Source of the DNA: Caballeronia sp. TF1N1
GTDB lineage: Bacteria > Pseudomonadota > Gammaproteobacteria > Burkholderiales > Burkholderiaceae
DNA: 64,000 nt
Direction of reading: 5' to 3'
Assembly: GCF_022878925.1 (NCBI RefSeq)
Contig: NZ_CP084629.1
Coordinates: 434,001 to 498,000 of the forward strand
In this document: positions 54,103 to 63,461 of the stretch, piece by piece
Numbering within the stretch: the first letter of the stretch is position 1
How the letters are laid out: each line of letters opens with the position of its first letter
Made by a program: the position numbers and the translations under genes
Notes under the pieces: generated by a model
What the model was told of the DNA's origin: nothing
What the model saw: the letters and a program-made list of their open reading frames with translations, nothing else
Databases searched by the model: none

Positions 54103-54822
54103 ATGCCGACTTTGCATAGTCAAGTGCTCAACGAGATGGGCGAACAGATTTGCTCCGGCAAATTCGCGCCCGGCGACATCCTGCCTGCCGAGACAGAACT
54201 CGCGGAGCAGATGCAGGTGAGCCGCATCACTATCCGCGAGACGATGAAGTCGTTGTCGGCGAAGGGCATGCTTCAGGTGCGCCGCCGCCACGGCACCATC
54301 GTGCTGCCGCGCGCGCAGTGGCAGCTTTTCGATCCCGACGTCATCACGTGGCGCGCACGCGCAGGCGCCATCGACGACGCGCTCATTCAGGACCTGATGG
54401 AGTTGCGGCTCATCATTGAACCGAATGCCGCGAAGCTCGCCGCGAAACGGGCGACCGCGCAGGACCGCAAGGACATTCGACGCGCATTCAAGGCAATGGA
54501 GCGGGCTGTCGCGGGCCAGGGCGAATACGTTCCCGCCGACCTTGCTTTTCACGGCGCGATTCTCACCGCTTGCCATAACCAGTTCATCCAGCAGATGCAG
54601 AACGCGCTGTCGGCCATCCTGCGCACGAGTTTCGAACTGAGCTCGGAGATCGCGGGCGGTCCCGCGCGTTCGTTGCCGATGCACGAAGCGCTCTGCGTCG
54701 CAATCGAACAGGGCGATACCGCCGCCGCCGAGCGCGCGGTGCTTACGCTCATCGAGCGGGCGGAGAAGGACTTCGACGATCGCGCCGCGATGACGCGCAC
54801 GCTCAACGACAAGCCGCTTTGA
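54103..54822 (+). CDS. GntR/FadR-family regulator of the sugar-acid operon
   Basis: A 239-residue regulator: winged helix (about 8-72; 'LNEMGEQICSGKFAPGDILPAETELAEQMQVSRITIRETMKSL') and FCD ligand domain (about 90-220; 'DLAFHGAILTACHNQFI' carries the Asp/His ligands). It is the first gene of an operon with an SDR, an MFS transporter and a ManD-type enolase, which suggests that a hexonate is the inducer. A palindrome overlaps its promoter region. Confidence 0.92.
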   Translation: MPTLHSQVLNEMGEQICSGKFAPGDILPAETELAEQMQVSRITIRETMKSLSAKGMLQVRRRHGTIVLPRAQWQLFDPDVITWRARAGAIDDALIQDLMELRLIIEPNAAKLAAKRATAQDRKDIRRAFKAMERAVAGQGEYVPADLAFHGAILTACHNQFIQQMQNALSAILRTSFELSSEIAGGPARSLPMHEALCVAIEQGDTAAAERAVLTLIERAEKDFDDRAAMTRTLNDKPL

Positions 54823-54859
54823 ACCTGCAACGCGAAACGATTCAACCGAGGACTTACGC

Positions 54860-55627
54860 ATGACACAGTTGTTCGACTTGAGCGGCCGCACCGCGCTCGT
54901 AACGGGATCGGCGCGCGGCATCGGCTTTGCGCTGGCGGAAGGCCTGGCGCAAGCGGGCGCGGGCATCATCGTGAACGGCACGCGGGCCGATACCGTCGAT
55001 GAAGCCGTGCGCCGTCTGCGCGAACGGGGCGCCACGGCGCAAGGCCGTGCATTCGATGTCACCGACGAAACCGCGGTCGCCGCCGCCTTCGAGGCGTGGG
55101 ACGCCGAAGGCGTCGAGGTCGATATCCTCGTGAATAACGCGGGCATCCAGTTTCGCAAGCCGCTCGTCGAACTCGCGCTCGCGGACTGGCAACGCGTGAT
55201 CGACACCAATCTCACGAGCGCGTTCATCGTCGCGAAGGAAGCGGCGCGGCGCATGATCGCGCGCGGCAAGGGTGGCAAGGTCATCAACATCGGGTCGCTG
55301 ACGAGCGAAGGCGCGCGCGCCACCGTCGCGCCTTATACGGCGGCCAAGGGCGGCGTGAAGATGCTCACGCGCGCCATGAGCGCCGAATGGGCCGCGTTCG
55401 ATATTCAGGCGAACGCTATCGGCCCTGGCTACATCCTCACCGACATGAATCAGGCGCTCGTCGATAACGTGCAGTTCGACGCATGGGTCAAGGCGAGCAA
55501 TCCGTCGCAACGCTGGGGCAAGCCCGAGGAACTCGTCGGCACGGCGGTGTATCTCGCGTCGCCTGCATCGAGCTATGTGAACGGCCAGATCATTTATGTC
55601 GATGGCGGCTGGCTCGCCGTGCTTTGA
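54860..55627 (+). CDS. SDR, gluconate 5-dehydrogenase-like
   Basis: A 255-residue classical SDR with all motifs: TGSARGIG (about 13-20), NNAG (about 94), Ser of 'IGSLTSEGARATVAPYTAAKGG' and the Y-x3-K pair in 'YTAAK'. Overall pattern resembles gluconate/2-keto-gluconate 5-reductases (IdnO/Gno). Its operon partners (MFS of the galactonate/hexuronate type, ManD-like enolase) support a role in hexonate oxidation or reduction. Confidence 0.88.
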   Translation: MTQLFDLSGRTALVTGSARGIGFALAEGLAQAGAGIIVNGTRADTVDEAVRRLRERGATAQGRAFDVTDETAVAAAFEAWDAEGVEVDILVNNAGIQFRKPLVELALADWQRVIDTNLTSAFIVAKEAARRMIARGKGGKVINIGSLTSEGARATVAPYTAAKGGVKMLTRAMSAEWAAFDIQANAIGPGYILTDMNQALVDNVQFDAWVKASNPSQRWGKPEELVGTAVYLASPASSYVNGQIIYVDGGWLAVL

Positions 55628-55654
55628 AGTATCACCATGAATCTTGGAGACAAC

Positions 55655-56962
55655 ATGGATAGCGTCAAAACGGTGGCACCGCAAAGATGGTGGTATCTCA
55701 TGCCCATCATCTTCATCACATACAGTCTTGCGTACCTGGATCGCGCGAATTACGGCTTCGCGGCTGCGGCGGGCATCGACCGCGATCTCGGCATCACGCA
55801 TGCGACGTCGTCGCTCATCGGCTCGCTGTTCTTTCTCGGATACTGCTTGTTTCAAGTGCCCGGCGCGATCTACGCGCAAAAGAACAGCGTCAAGAAACTC
55901 ATCTTCATCAGCCTCGTGCTCTGGGGCGTGTGCGCCGCGTTGACGGGCATGGTGAGCAATATCCCGATGCTGATGGTGCTGCGCTTCGTGCTCGGCATCG
56001 TCGAGGCGGCGGTGATGCCTTCCATGCTCATGTACATCAGCCGCTGGTTCACGCGCACCGAACGCTCGCGCGCGAACACGTTCCTCATTCTCGGCAACCC
56101 CGTGACGGTGCTGTGGATGTCGGTGGTTTCGGGCTATCTCGTGAAGAGCTTCGGCTGGCGCGAGATGTTCATCATCGAAGGCGTGCCGGCTATTGCATGG
56201 GCCGTGGTGTGGTGGTTCACGGTGAAGGACCGTCCCTCGGAAGTCACCTGGATGAGCGACGCCGAGAAGGCCGAACTGCAAGCGCGTCTCGTCTCGGAAC
56301 AGGCGCACATCGCACCCGTGCGCGATTACAAGTCGGCGTTTCGGTCGTCCATCGTGCTCAAGTGCTGCGCTATCCACGCGCTGTGGAGTATCGGCGTGTA
56401 CGGCTTCATCATGTGGCTGCCGTCCATCCTGAAGGCGGCCTCGACCATCGACATCGTGTCGGTCGGCTGGCTCGCGGCGGTGCCTTATCTCGCGGCCATC
56501 ATCCTGATGCTGCTGGCATCGTGGCTCTCCGACAAGACGCGTAATCGCAAGCTCTTCGTGTGGCCGCTGCTGCTGATTGGAACGATCGCGTTCGTCGGCT
56601 CCTATCTCGTCGGCAGCTCCAACTTCTGGCTCTCGTTCGGCTTGCTCGTGATCGCGGGCGGCACCATGTACGCGCCCTACGGACCGTTCTTCGCGCTCGT
56701 GCCGGAACTCATTCCGAGCAACGTGCTTGGCGGGGCGATCGGGCTCATCAATGCGTGCGGCGCACTCGGCGCGTTCTGCGGTTCGTGGGTCGTCGGCTAT
56801 CTGAATGGCGCGACGGGTAGTCCGTCCGCATCGTATGTGTTCATGGCTGCGGCGCTCTTCGCTTCGGTCGTGCTGATGATGCTCGTGCCCGCCACCACCG
56901 GTGAACGTTCCACGCCCAAGGGAGGCGCGGGCAAGTCCACGCCTTCCGTTCTTGCAAAGTAA
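55655..56962 (+). CDS. MFS transporter, sugar-acid/anion symporter type
   Basis: A 435-residue, 12-helix transporter of the anion:cation symporter group. N-terminal 'WYLMPIIFITYSLAYLDRANYGFAAA' and 'GSLFFLGYCLFQVPGAIYAQ' are typical of galactonate, hexuronate and related proton symporters. ATG at 55655 has a GGAGA site at the right distance; an upstream ATG at 55637 does not. It lies 27 bases after the SDR and 4 before the enolase. Confidence 0.9.
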   Translation: MDSVKTVAPQRWWYLMPIIFITYSLAYLDRANYGFAAAAGIDRDLGITHATSSLIGSLFFLGYCLFQVPGAIYAQKNSVKKLIFISLVLWGVCAALTGMVSNIPMLMVLRFVLGIVEAAVMPSMLMYISRWFTRTERSRANTFLILGNPVTVLWMSVVSGYLVKSFGWREMFIIEGVPAIAWAVVWWFTVKDRPSEVTWMSDAEKAELQARLVSEQAHIAPVRDYKSAFRSSIVLKCCAIHALWSIGVYGFIMWLPSILKAASTIDIVSVGWLAAVPYLAAIILMLLASWLSDKTRNRKLFVWPLLLIGTIAFVGSYLVGSSNFWLSFGLLVIAGGTMYAPYGPFFALVPELIPSNVLGGAIGLINACGALGAFCGSWVVGYLNGATGSPSASYVFMAAALFASVVLMMLVPATTGERSTPKGGAGKSTPSVLAK

Positions 56963-56966
56963 CGTC

Positions 56967-58214
56967 ATGGCCATCCTCATCACCGATGTCAAAGTCATAC
57001 TGACCGCGCCGGAAGGCATCAATCTGCTCGTCGTGAAGGTCGAGACGAATCAGGACGGTCTCCATGGGCTCGGCTGCGCGACCTTCGCCTACCGGCATCT
57101 CGCGGTCAAATGTCTGATCGAAGAGTATTTGCGGCCGCTGCTCATCGGGCGCGATGCGCAAGCTATCGAAGAGCAATGGCAGCTCATGCATCAAAACGCT
57201 TACTGGCGTAACGGGCCGATAGAGAACAACGCGATCTCCGGCATCGACATGGCCTTGTGGGACATCAAGGGCAAGCTCGCGAACATGCCGCTCTATCAGC
57301 TTTTCGGTGGCAAGGTGCGCGAAGGCGTGCCGATCTATCGTCATGCGGATGGTCGCGATCTCAACGAACTCTGCGAGAACATTCAGCGATATCGCGAGCA
57401 AGGCATCACGCATATTCGCTGTCAAAGCGGTGGTTATGGCGGTGGCGGTTTTGGCAAGGCACCGCAGAGCGCACCGCGCGGCGCGCCCGATGGCATCTAT
57501 CTCGACAGCCGCAAATATATTCGCGATACGCTAAAGCTTTTCGATGGAATTCGCTGCAAAATCGGTTTCGATGTCGCGCTGTGCCACGACGTGCACGAGC
57601 GCCTGAAGCCAGTGGAAGCGATTCGCTTCGCACGCGAGCTGGAACCGTATGAACTTTTTTTTCTCGAAGATGCGATCGCGCTGGAAGAAGGCGAATGGAT
57701 GCGCCAGCTACGCGCGAAGACCACGACGCCGCTCGCGCAAGGCGAGTTGTTCAACAACCCTTATGAATGGCGTTTTCTGATCACTGAACGGTTGATCGAT
57801 TTCGTGCGCGTGCATCTGAGTCAGATAGGCGGCATCACGGCGGGACGCAAGCTGCAGATTTTCGCGGAGCAGTTCGGCGTGCGCACGGCATGGCACGGTC
57901 CAGGCGATATGTCGCCGCTCGCGCATGCGGCGAATATTCATATCGATCTGGCATCGCGTAATTTTGGCGTGCAGGAATGGTCGGGCACGGAGCCGCCCAA
58001 CTTCGTGATCCAGAATCTGAAAGGGCCGCGTGCCGCCTTGCTCGATGTGTTCCCCGGCCTGCCGGAGTTTCGCGACGGCTACGTTCATGCGAACGACAAG
58101 CCAGGCTTGGGCGTCGATATCGACGAGAAGGAAGCCGCGAAATATCCCTGCGAGGCCGACGTTACCGTATGGACGCAAACGCGCCTCATGGACGGCAGCC
58201 TGCAAACGCCTTGA
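56967..58214 (+). CDS. ManD-type enolase-superfamily sugar-acid dehydratase
   Basis: A 415-residue protein of the mannonate/gluconate dehydratase (ManD, formerly RspA) subgroup. Magnesium ligands appear as Asp in 'KIGFDVALCHDVHER', Glu in 'FFLEDA' and Glu in 'AQGELFNN'; catalytic His residues lie in 'CHDVH' and 'AWHGPGD'. The C-terminal 'DKPGLGVDIDEKEAAKYP' is the family ending. The subgroup converts D-mannonate and/or D-gluconate to 2-keto-3-deoxygluconate, often slowly; which substrate applies here cannot be read from sequence. Confidence 0.92.
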   Translation: MAILITDVKVILTAPEGINLLVVKVETNQDGLHGLGCATFAYRHLAVKCLIEEYLRPLLIGRDAQAIEEQWQLMHQNAYWRNGPIENNAISGIDMALWDIKGKLANMPLYQLFGGKVREGVPIYRHADGRDLNELCENIQRYREQGITHIRCQSGGYGGGGFGKAPQSAPRGAPDGIYLDSRKYIRDTLKLFDGIRCKIGFDVALCHDVHERLKPVEAIRFARELEPYELFFLEDAIALEEGEWMRQLRAKTTTPLAQGELFNNPYEWRFLITERLIDFVRVHLSQIGGITAGRKLQIFAEQFGVRTAWHGPGDMSPLAHAANIHIDLASRNFGVQEWSGTEPPNFVIQNLKGPRAALLDVFPGLPEFRDGYVHANDKPGLGVDIDEKEAAKYPCEADVTVWTQTRLMDGSLQTP

Positions 58215-58216
58215 AG

Positions 58217-58687
58217 CTAACTTAAGGCGCGGCGTTGCTGCATCGGTTGATACGCTTCGCCAGCCTTGAAGCGGTCGAGGCGCTCGCTTGCCGTCGTCAG
58301 GGCGGCGAGCGTGGCGCGCTGCAACTGATGATCGTATAAGGAGACGATTGCCGCGATCTGCTCGAATGCTTCCGGCGCAAGGGTCCACGTGCCGGATTCG
58401 CGGCCGCCGTCGAATACTTCGGCCATGATGCGGTCGGCGGCCATCAGCGCGTCGTGGGAGAAGTCGCCGTGACCCGCTTCGGACAGGAAGCGCGCGAGCA
58501 GCATCGCTTCGGTGATCTGCTGGGCGGGTGCGATGTCGGTGGCGCCGGCACGCAGCGCTTGCAATGACAGATGCACTTGCAACGCGAGTTCGTTGGCTAC
58601 CGCGCGAGGAATCGGCAGCAGTTGCGCTTTGGACAGCCGCGCGCGCGAAGCCTGCGGCGAACGCTGAAAAGGAAGGGTGCGTGACAT
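58217..58687 (-). CDS. Hypothetical helical protein (156 aa)
   Basis: A 156-residue soluble, mainly helical protein without a motif I recognise. The first 25 residues are basic; the middle ('ATDIAPAQQITEAMLLARFLSEAGHGDF') and the later part ('LYDHQLQRATLAALTTASERLDRF') read as amphipathic helices. Regular codon use and position between genes support a real gene. It converges with the enolase (2 bases apart) and lies 42 bases downstream of a zinc-finger-like protein on the same strand. Confidence 0.7.
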   Translation of the reverse strand: MSRTLPFQRSPQASRARLSKAQLLPIPRAVANELALQVHLSLQALRAGATDIAPAQQITEAMLLARFLSEAGHGDFSHDALMAADRIMAEVFDGGRESGTWTLAPEAFEQIAAIVSLYDHQLQRATLAALTTASERLDRFKAGEAYQPMQQRRALS

Positions 58688-58729
58688 GCGTATAAGCGAA
58701 AGAAGCGCCGTCGTGGTTGACTTCTCTCG

Positions 58730-59197
58730 TTAACGTTCGTCCCACGCGTTTTCTGAAGGGTTGTTTTGGCGTGTGCGTGCAAATTCTTCGAGGATCGCAA
58801 TGGCGCGCTCGCACTGCGCCGCGTCCAGCGAGTGGATGGACGGTTTTACCGGATCGGCGCCGATTTGCTGCGCGAGCCACTTCAGGCCCTTTGCGCGGGC
58901 TTCGAAAATATTGCACGCGTCGCGGCGCACTTTTGCCTGGGCGAGCGGTTCGAGGGCAGCGTGTAGTTTTGTCTTCAGATCGCGTAAAGCGGCATCGGCC
59001 AGACGCCCGAGCGGAACCTGGCGCGTGCTGCGCGGGAAAACACCGATCCACGCCTGGCAAGGCGCACAAACCCAGAGCGGGCCGTGATCGTCGCGATACG
59101 GGTAGACTTCATCGTCCGAGCGAGCAAGCGTCGCGGGCACGCCGCAATAGTCGCAATCGGGATGAGGCAGAGGTTTGACCGGGCGGCCGACTCGCAT
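58730..59197 (-). CDS. Zinc-ribbon-containing protein (DUF3268-like)
   Basis: A 155-residue protein with an N-terminal C-x2-C ... C-x2-C pair ('CDYCGVPA', about 15, and 'WVCAPCQAW', about 43) that would bind one zinc, followed by 'YPYRDDHGPLWVC', a pattern of DUF3268 zinc-finger proteins. The rest is helical and charged. It is probably co-transcribed with the following 156-residue protein. Function unknown. Confidence 0.75.
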   Translation of the reverse strand: MRVGRPVKPLPHPDCDYCGVPATLARSDDEVYPYRDDHGPLWVCAPCQAWIGVFPRSTRQVPLGRLADAALRDLKTKLHAALEPLAQAKVRRDACNIFEARAKGLKWLAQQIGADPVKPSIHSLDAAQCERAIAILEEFARTRQNNPSENAWDER

Positions 59198-59259
59198 TGT
59201 TGAATAAGTCGAGGGACGAAAGCGGCCAATATATCAAACGCAAACTGCGAAACGGATCG

Positions 59260-59296
59260 ATGCCGGCAAGTGAGCGCGAAGCTCTCGTGCCGGCAT
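59260..59296 (-). terminator. Hairpin behind the CsbD-like gene
   Basis: ATGCCGGCA (59260-59268) and TGCCGGCAT (59288-59296) form a perfect 9-bp stem about 60 bases beyond the stop of the CsbD-like gene. There is no T-tract, so it is a weak terminator or an mRNA-stabilising hairpin. Confidence 0.4.
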
Positions 59297-59352
59297 CAAA
59301 CCTCGACTTGCAGGGAGCGGCTCAAGGCTCACTCCTGGAGGCATTTAGCGAC

Positions 59353-59532
59353 TTAGCGCTGGTCCTTCTTCACTTCTTCCTTGACGTCGCCGTATTGCTT
59401 GCGAGCTTCGCCGGCGCCTTGCTGGACCTGACCCTTCACTTGCTGGGCGGTGTCGCCAGTCATCTTGCCGACCGCCTCATTCGCCTTGCCCTTCACCTTT
59501 TCGGCGGTACCCTTAACTTGATCCTTGTTCAT
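59353..59532 (-). CDS. CsbD-family small stress protein (59 aa)
   Basis: A 59-residue hydrophilic protein beginning MNKDQVKGTAEKVKGKANEA and containing the second repeat 'GDTAQQVKGQVQQGAGEARK', the CsbD signature. It ends KKDQR. The ribosome-binding site AGGAGGTT lies just upstream of 59532. CsbD-like proteins are strongly induced in general stress; their molecular role is unknown. Confidence 0.93.
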   Translation of the reverse strand: MNKDQVKGTAEKVKGKANEAVGKMTGDTAQQVKGQVQQGAGEARKQYGDVKEEVKKDQR

Positions 59533-59681
59533 GGTGAACCTCCTTGAATGGTTGCGTGGGACGGTTTGCCTCCACGAATATCCTTACCGCAAAACACGGG
59601 CCTGCCCTGCGAACGATCGGTCGTTTTTCGTTCGTGCCACACTACACTGCAAATTCAACTGAAAGAGGAGACTTTCGGCGT

Positions 59682-60389
59682 ATGGCAAGAACCAACGAGT
59701 ACCAACAAGCTATCGGCGATGCCGTGACCGACTGGAAAACGCGCGAGCGGCCCGCGCGAATCGTCGTCGAAGGCACGCACTGCAAGATCGTGCCGCTCGA
59801 TGTCGACGCACATGCGCAGGATCTTTTCCATGCGTACAGCGAGCCGAGCGACTGGACCTATCTGTTCACCGGTCCGTTCAAGGAGTTTGCGGCGTTCCGC
59901 ACGTATTTGACACAAGCGGCGGCATCGGCCGATCCGTTGCACTACGCCGTCATCGATAAATCCAGCGGCAAGGCAGTCGGGACGTTCGCGCTGATGCGCA
60001 TCGAGCCGGTTCATGGCGTGATCGAAGTGGGCAGCGTGACGTTTTCGCCGCTGCTCAAGCAAACGCGCATCTCGACCGAAGCGCAGTATCTGCTGATGCG
60101 CTACGTGTTCGAAGCCCTGCAATACCGGCGCTACGAATGGAAATGCGACAGCCTGAACGCGCCATCGCGCAAGACGGCGCTGCGACTCGGCTTCGAGTTC
60201 GAAGGCATCTTCAGGCAAGCTATCGTGTACAAGGGTCGTAACCGCGATACCGCGTGGTATTCGATCATCGATAAAGACTGGCCCACGGTGCGCGCCGCAT
60301 TCGAACGCTGGCTCGCCGACGACAACTTCGACGCCGACGGCAAGCAACGCGCATCGCTTGCGAGCTTGAGAGTCAACGCATCTGAATGA
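59682..60389 (+). CDS. GNAT-family N-acetyltransferase (RimJ/RimL-like)
   Basis: A 235-residue acetyltransferase of the RimJ/RimL type. Core motifs are 'GVIEVGSVTFSPLLKQTRISTEAQYLLMRYVFE' (acetyl-CoA region) and 'RRYEWKCDSLNAPSRKTALRLGFEFEGIFRQ'. ATG at 59682 follows a GAGGAG site; the frame is open upstream to 59544 without one. It overlaps the convergent hydrolase gene by 17 bases. Target unknown. Confidence 0.9.
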   Translation: MARTNEYQQAIGDAVTDWKTRERPARIVVEGTHCKIVPLDVDAHAQDLFHAYSEPSDWTYLFTGPFKEFAAFRTYLTQAAASADPLHYAVIDKSSGKAVGTFALMRIEPVHGVIEVGSVTFSPLLKQTRISTEAQYLLMRYVFEALQYRRYEWKCDSLNAPSRKTALRLGFEFEGIFRQAIVYKGRNRDTAWYSIIDKDWPTVRAAFERWLADDNFDADGKQRASLASLRVNASE

Positions 60390-61254
60390 CAGGCGCGAGA
60401 AAATTGCGCACGTAAGGCAGCCAGATCGGAATGGCCGCGCGGGACGCGAACATTCCGTGACCGTTTTCACCGTAGGGCGGCTCCATCACGAACTGCCCTT
60501 TGCCGCCTGCTTGCTGGAATGCGTTGAACCAGCTTCGCGTGTAGTCCGGGCCGAAGTACTGATCGTTCTCGACATAGTGCCAAAGCACCGGCACGCGCAC
60601 GGTGCCCGCGAAGTGCGTGATCGCTCTTAGCATGTTGTCCGGGGCGCACGGCACGGTTGGATGCCTTGCCGGATCGCCGCCGCGTCCGCCCGAGAAGTTG
60701 AGCACCGCTATCACGCCGGGCGGATCGAAGCTCGCCGCCGCCAGCGAAGAAAACCCGCCCGCAGATTGCCCCGCCAGCACGATCCGGTTGCCGTCCACTT
60801 GCGGCAGGGTCTTCGCATACGCGATGGTCGCGAGAATGTCCTGTGCGGCTGCATTGCCGGATGCTTCGTAATCGGCATTGGCGCACTTGCCGGTGCTCTC
60901 GGCATACGTGCCGCCCGTCGCGCCATAGCCTCGGCGAATCGGCACGATCACGGCGAAACCCATCTCCACGAAAGTACGAATCTGCGGAATCAGCCGATAA
61001 CGCCCGGTCTTCACGCGATTGAGCGGATCGGGCGGACTGCCGTGACTCAGCACGATGAGCGGAAACGGCCCCGCGCCATCCGGCTGATAGAGCGTCGCGA
61101 CCAGTTCACGGCGCGAGTCGCCGAACAAGCCTTTCTCGATCATCGGAACCTGCACGACGGTTTCATGCAGATCGGCGGCGAGGCTTTCGGGTTCGTCCGC
61201 GCGCGCGACGGAGACGGCGGCAAGCGCGACAAACACAAGGGCTGAAAGGCGCAT
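60373..61254 (-). CDS. Secreted alpha/beta hydrolase
   Basis: A 293-residue hydrolase of the dienelactone-hydrolase/peptidase-S9-like group. A signal peptide ends near residue 19 (ARADE). The nucleophile elbow is GQSAGG (Ser about 163), an oxyanion-type 'LSHGSPPDP' precedes it, and 'ENGHGMF' near the end offers the catalytic His. Mature protein is periplasmic or secreted. Substrate unknown. Confidence 0.87.
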   Translation of the reverse strand: MRLSALVFVALAAVSVARADEPESLAADLHETVVQVPMIEKGLFGDSRRELVATLYQPDGAGPFPLIVLSHGSPPDPLNRVKTGRYRLIPQIRTFVEMGFAVIVPIRRGYGATGGTYAESTGKCANADYEASGNAAAQDILATIAYAKTLPQVDGNRIVLAGQSAGGFSSLAAASFDPPGVIAVLNFSGGRGGDPARHPTVPCAPDNMLRAITHFAGTVRVPVLWHYVENDQYFGPDYTRSWFNAFQQAGGKGQFVMEPPYGENGHGMFASRAAIPIWLPYVRNFLAPVIQMR

Positions 61255-61479
61255 GAGCGGAGTTCGAGCGTCTGGGTGATGCGCAATGTATCAGATCGTC
61301 TCCTTAGTTAATCACCCATCGGTGAATTCGTTTATCACCGCGCCGTCACTTTTCTAAGCCAGGAAAATTGGTTTGGCCTCGGCATGCCGGCTCTTATTCT
61401 TTTTGCTCTGCGACGACGCGTCTCTCCAGTGCTCGTTCCATTCAACCGGCGCGGCCACGCGCTGCATCTCAGAGCGTCC

Positions 61480-62559
61480 ATGGCAACGGTTCAATTGCAT
61501 AGCGTCATCAAGCGCTACGACGGCGCACCGGTCGTCGATGCGGTCTCGCTTTCCGTGCGCGACGGCGAATTCCTCACCTTGCTCGGCCCGAGCGGATGCG
61601 GCAAGACGACGTGTCTCCGCATGGTCGCAGGCTTCGTCACGCCGGATGCGGGCTCGGTCCATATCGGCGGCGAGGATGTGACGCAGGTTCCGGCTCATCG
61701 GCGCAATACGGGCATGGTGTTTCAACAGTACGCGCTGTTTCCGCATCTGACGGTCGCGCAGAATCTCGCCTTCGGTCTACGCGTGCGCAAGCTGCCGGGC
61801 AAGGAGATCAAACGGCGCGCCACTGAAGCGCTCGACCGCGTGCGCCTTTCGGGTTATGCGGATCGTTACCCGGACCAGCTATCGGGCGGGCAGAAGCAGC
61901 GTGTCGCGCTGGCGAGGGCGCTCGTCATCAATCCGCGCGTGCTGTTGCTCGACGAACCGCTCGGCGCGCTCGATCAGAAACTGCGCGAGGAATTGCAGGC
62001 GGAGATCAAGCGCATTCAGCGCGAAGTGGGCATCACGACCATCTTCGTCACGCACGATCAGAGCGAGGCGCTGAGTCTTTCGGATCGCATCGTCGTGATG
62101 CGGCAGGGCGGTATCAGTCAGATTGGCTCGCCGCAGGAACTGTACGACCGGCCGGTGGATCGATACGTCGCGAGTTTCATCGGCAAGATCAATCTCGTCG
62201 CGGTGACGGCGGGCGCGCTCGGCACCGATGGCCGCTTGCGCGTGCAAAGCCGCCAGACGGCCGAACCATTCGATGTCGATCTCGCCGGCGGCGCGGCGCC
62301 CGCGCCCGGCGAACCGCTGTTGCTCGCGTTGCGGCCGGAGCGCATTCAGATCGGCGCGGGTTTGCCGAACCGCGTGCAGGGCCGCGTGGAACTCGCCACG
62401 TATGCGGGCGACGGTTGGTATCTCGAAGTCCGCACGCAGGCAAGCGAGCCGCTCATCGTGCGCACGTCGGGCCGCGCGGCACCCGCCGCTGGCGATACCG
62501 TCACGCTCGGCTGGCACCACAGCGATGCCGTCCTCTTGCGCGACGAGGCCGCCACATGA
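61480..62559 (+). CDS. Polyamine-type ABC importer, ATPase (PotA-like)
   Basis: A 359-residue MalK/PotA-type ATPase: Walker A GPSGCGKTT, signature LSGGQKQR, Walker B LLLDEPLGALD, H-loop VTHDQ, and a C-terminal TOBE domain (about 280-355). ATG at 61480 begins the typical 'MATVQLHSVIKRYDG'; the frame is open upstream. It overlaps the first permease by ATGA. The family moves spermidine, putrescine or related compounds. Confidence 0.92.
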   Translation: MATVQLHSVIKRYDGAPVVDAVSLSVRDGEFLTLLGPSGCGKTTCLRMVAGFVTPDAGSVHIGGEDVTQVPAHRRNTGMVFQQYALFPHLTVAQNLAFGLRVRKLPGKEIKRRATEALDRVRLSGYADRYPDQLSGGQKQRVALARALVINPRVLLLDEPLGALDQKLREELQAEIKRIQREVGITTIFVTHDQSEALSLSDRIVVMRQGGISQIGSPQELYDRPVDRYVASFIGKINLVAVTAGALGTDGRLRVQSRQTAEPFDVDLAGGAAPAPGEPLLLALRPERIQIGAGLPNRVQGRVELATYAGDGWYLEVRTQASEPLIVRTSGRAAPAAGDTVTLGWHHSDAVLLRDEAAT

Positions 62560-63461
62560 GCAACGATGCCTTGCTGACAGGCGGCGATCTCGCCGCGACG
62601 CCTTCGCCGCTTTCGGCGACGAAGCGCAGGGGCGCCGCCTACGGCGCGCTCGCCTTGCCGGGACTGGCGTTTCTTGGCGTGTTCTTCGTCGCGCCTATTG
62701 GCTATCTGCTGATCTTGTCGCTGCACGGCGGCGGCTCGATGGGCCGTGTCGACGACACGTGGACGCTTTCCAACTACGCGCGCTTTCTCTCCGATGCGTA
62801 CTACCTCCATATCCTGCTCGACACGCTCGTCTTCGGCGCATTGACGGCGATCATCTGCGCGGTGTTCGGCTTTCCGTTCAGCTATCACCTTGCGCGCACG
62901 CGTTCGCGCTGGCGCACGCCGCTTTTGTTCGTGACGGTGTTGCCGTTGCTCATCAGCGCCGTGATCCGCAACCTCGGCTGGATTCCGGTGCTTACCGAAC
63001 ACGGCATGCTCAATACGCTCTTGCTGGGTTCCGGTCTGGTGAAGCAACCCGTGCAGTGGATCTTCAACTACACCGGCGCGCTCATCGGCATGGTGCACGT
63101 GGAGTTTCCCTTCATGGTGCTGATGCTGACGAGCGCCATCCGCAAGATCGATCCCGCGCTCGAGGAAGCCGCCATCAATCTCGGCGCGACGCCTTTTCTG
63201 GCGTTCGTGCGCGTGGTCTTGCCGCTGTGCCGGCCGGGACTGGCGGCGGGCGCGTCGATGGTCTTCATGGCCGCGATCAGCGCGCTCGTCACGCCGGGCA
63301 TTCTCGGCGGGCATCGGGTGATGTTCATGGCGCTCTACATCGATCAGCAGATGCACGGCGTGCTGAACTACACGGTCGGCTCGACCGCCGCCATCCTGAC
63401 GATGATCGCCGCGCTCGCATCGATGCTGCTTGCCGTGCGCATGAGCGGAGCGCGGACATGA
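62556..63461 (+). CDS. Polyamine-type ABC importer, permease 1 (PotB-like)
   Basis: A 301-residue permease with six main helices. The binding-protein-dependent transport signature is seen in 'EEAAINLGATPFLAFVRVVLPLCRPGLAAG' (about 205-235). ATG at 62556 overlaps the ATPase stop; its own stop overlaps the start of the second permease by ATGA. Confidence 0.92.
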   Translation: MSNDALLTGGDLAATPSPLSATKRRGAAYGALALPGLAFLGVFFVAPIGYLLILSLHGGGSMGRVDDTWTLSNYARFLSDAYYLHILLDTLVFGALTAIICAVFGFPFSYHLARTRSRWRTPLLFVTVLPLLISAVIRNLGWIPVLTEHGMLNTLLLGSGLVKQPVQWIFNYTGALIGMVHVEFPFMVLMLTSAIRKIDPALEEAAINLGATPFLAFVRVVLPLCRPGLAAGASMVFMAAISALVTPGILGGHRVMFMALYIDQQMHGVLNYTVGSTAAILTMIAALASMLLAVRMSGART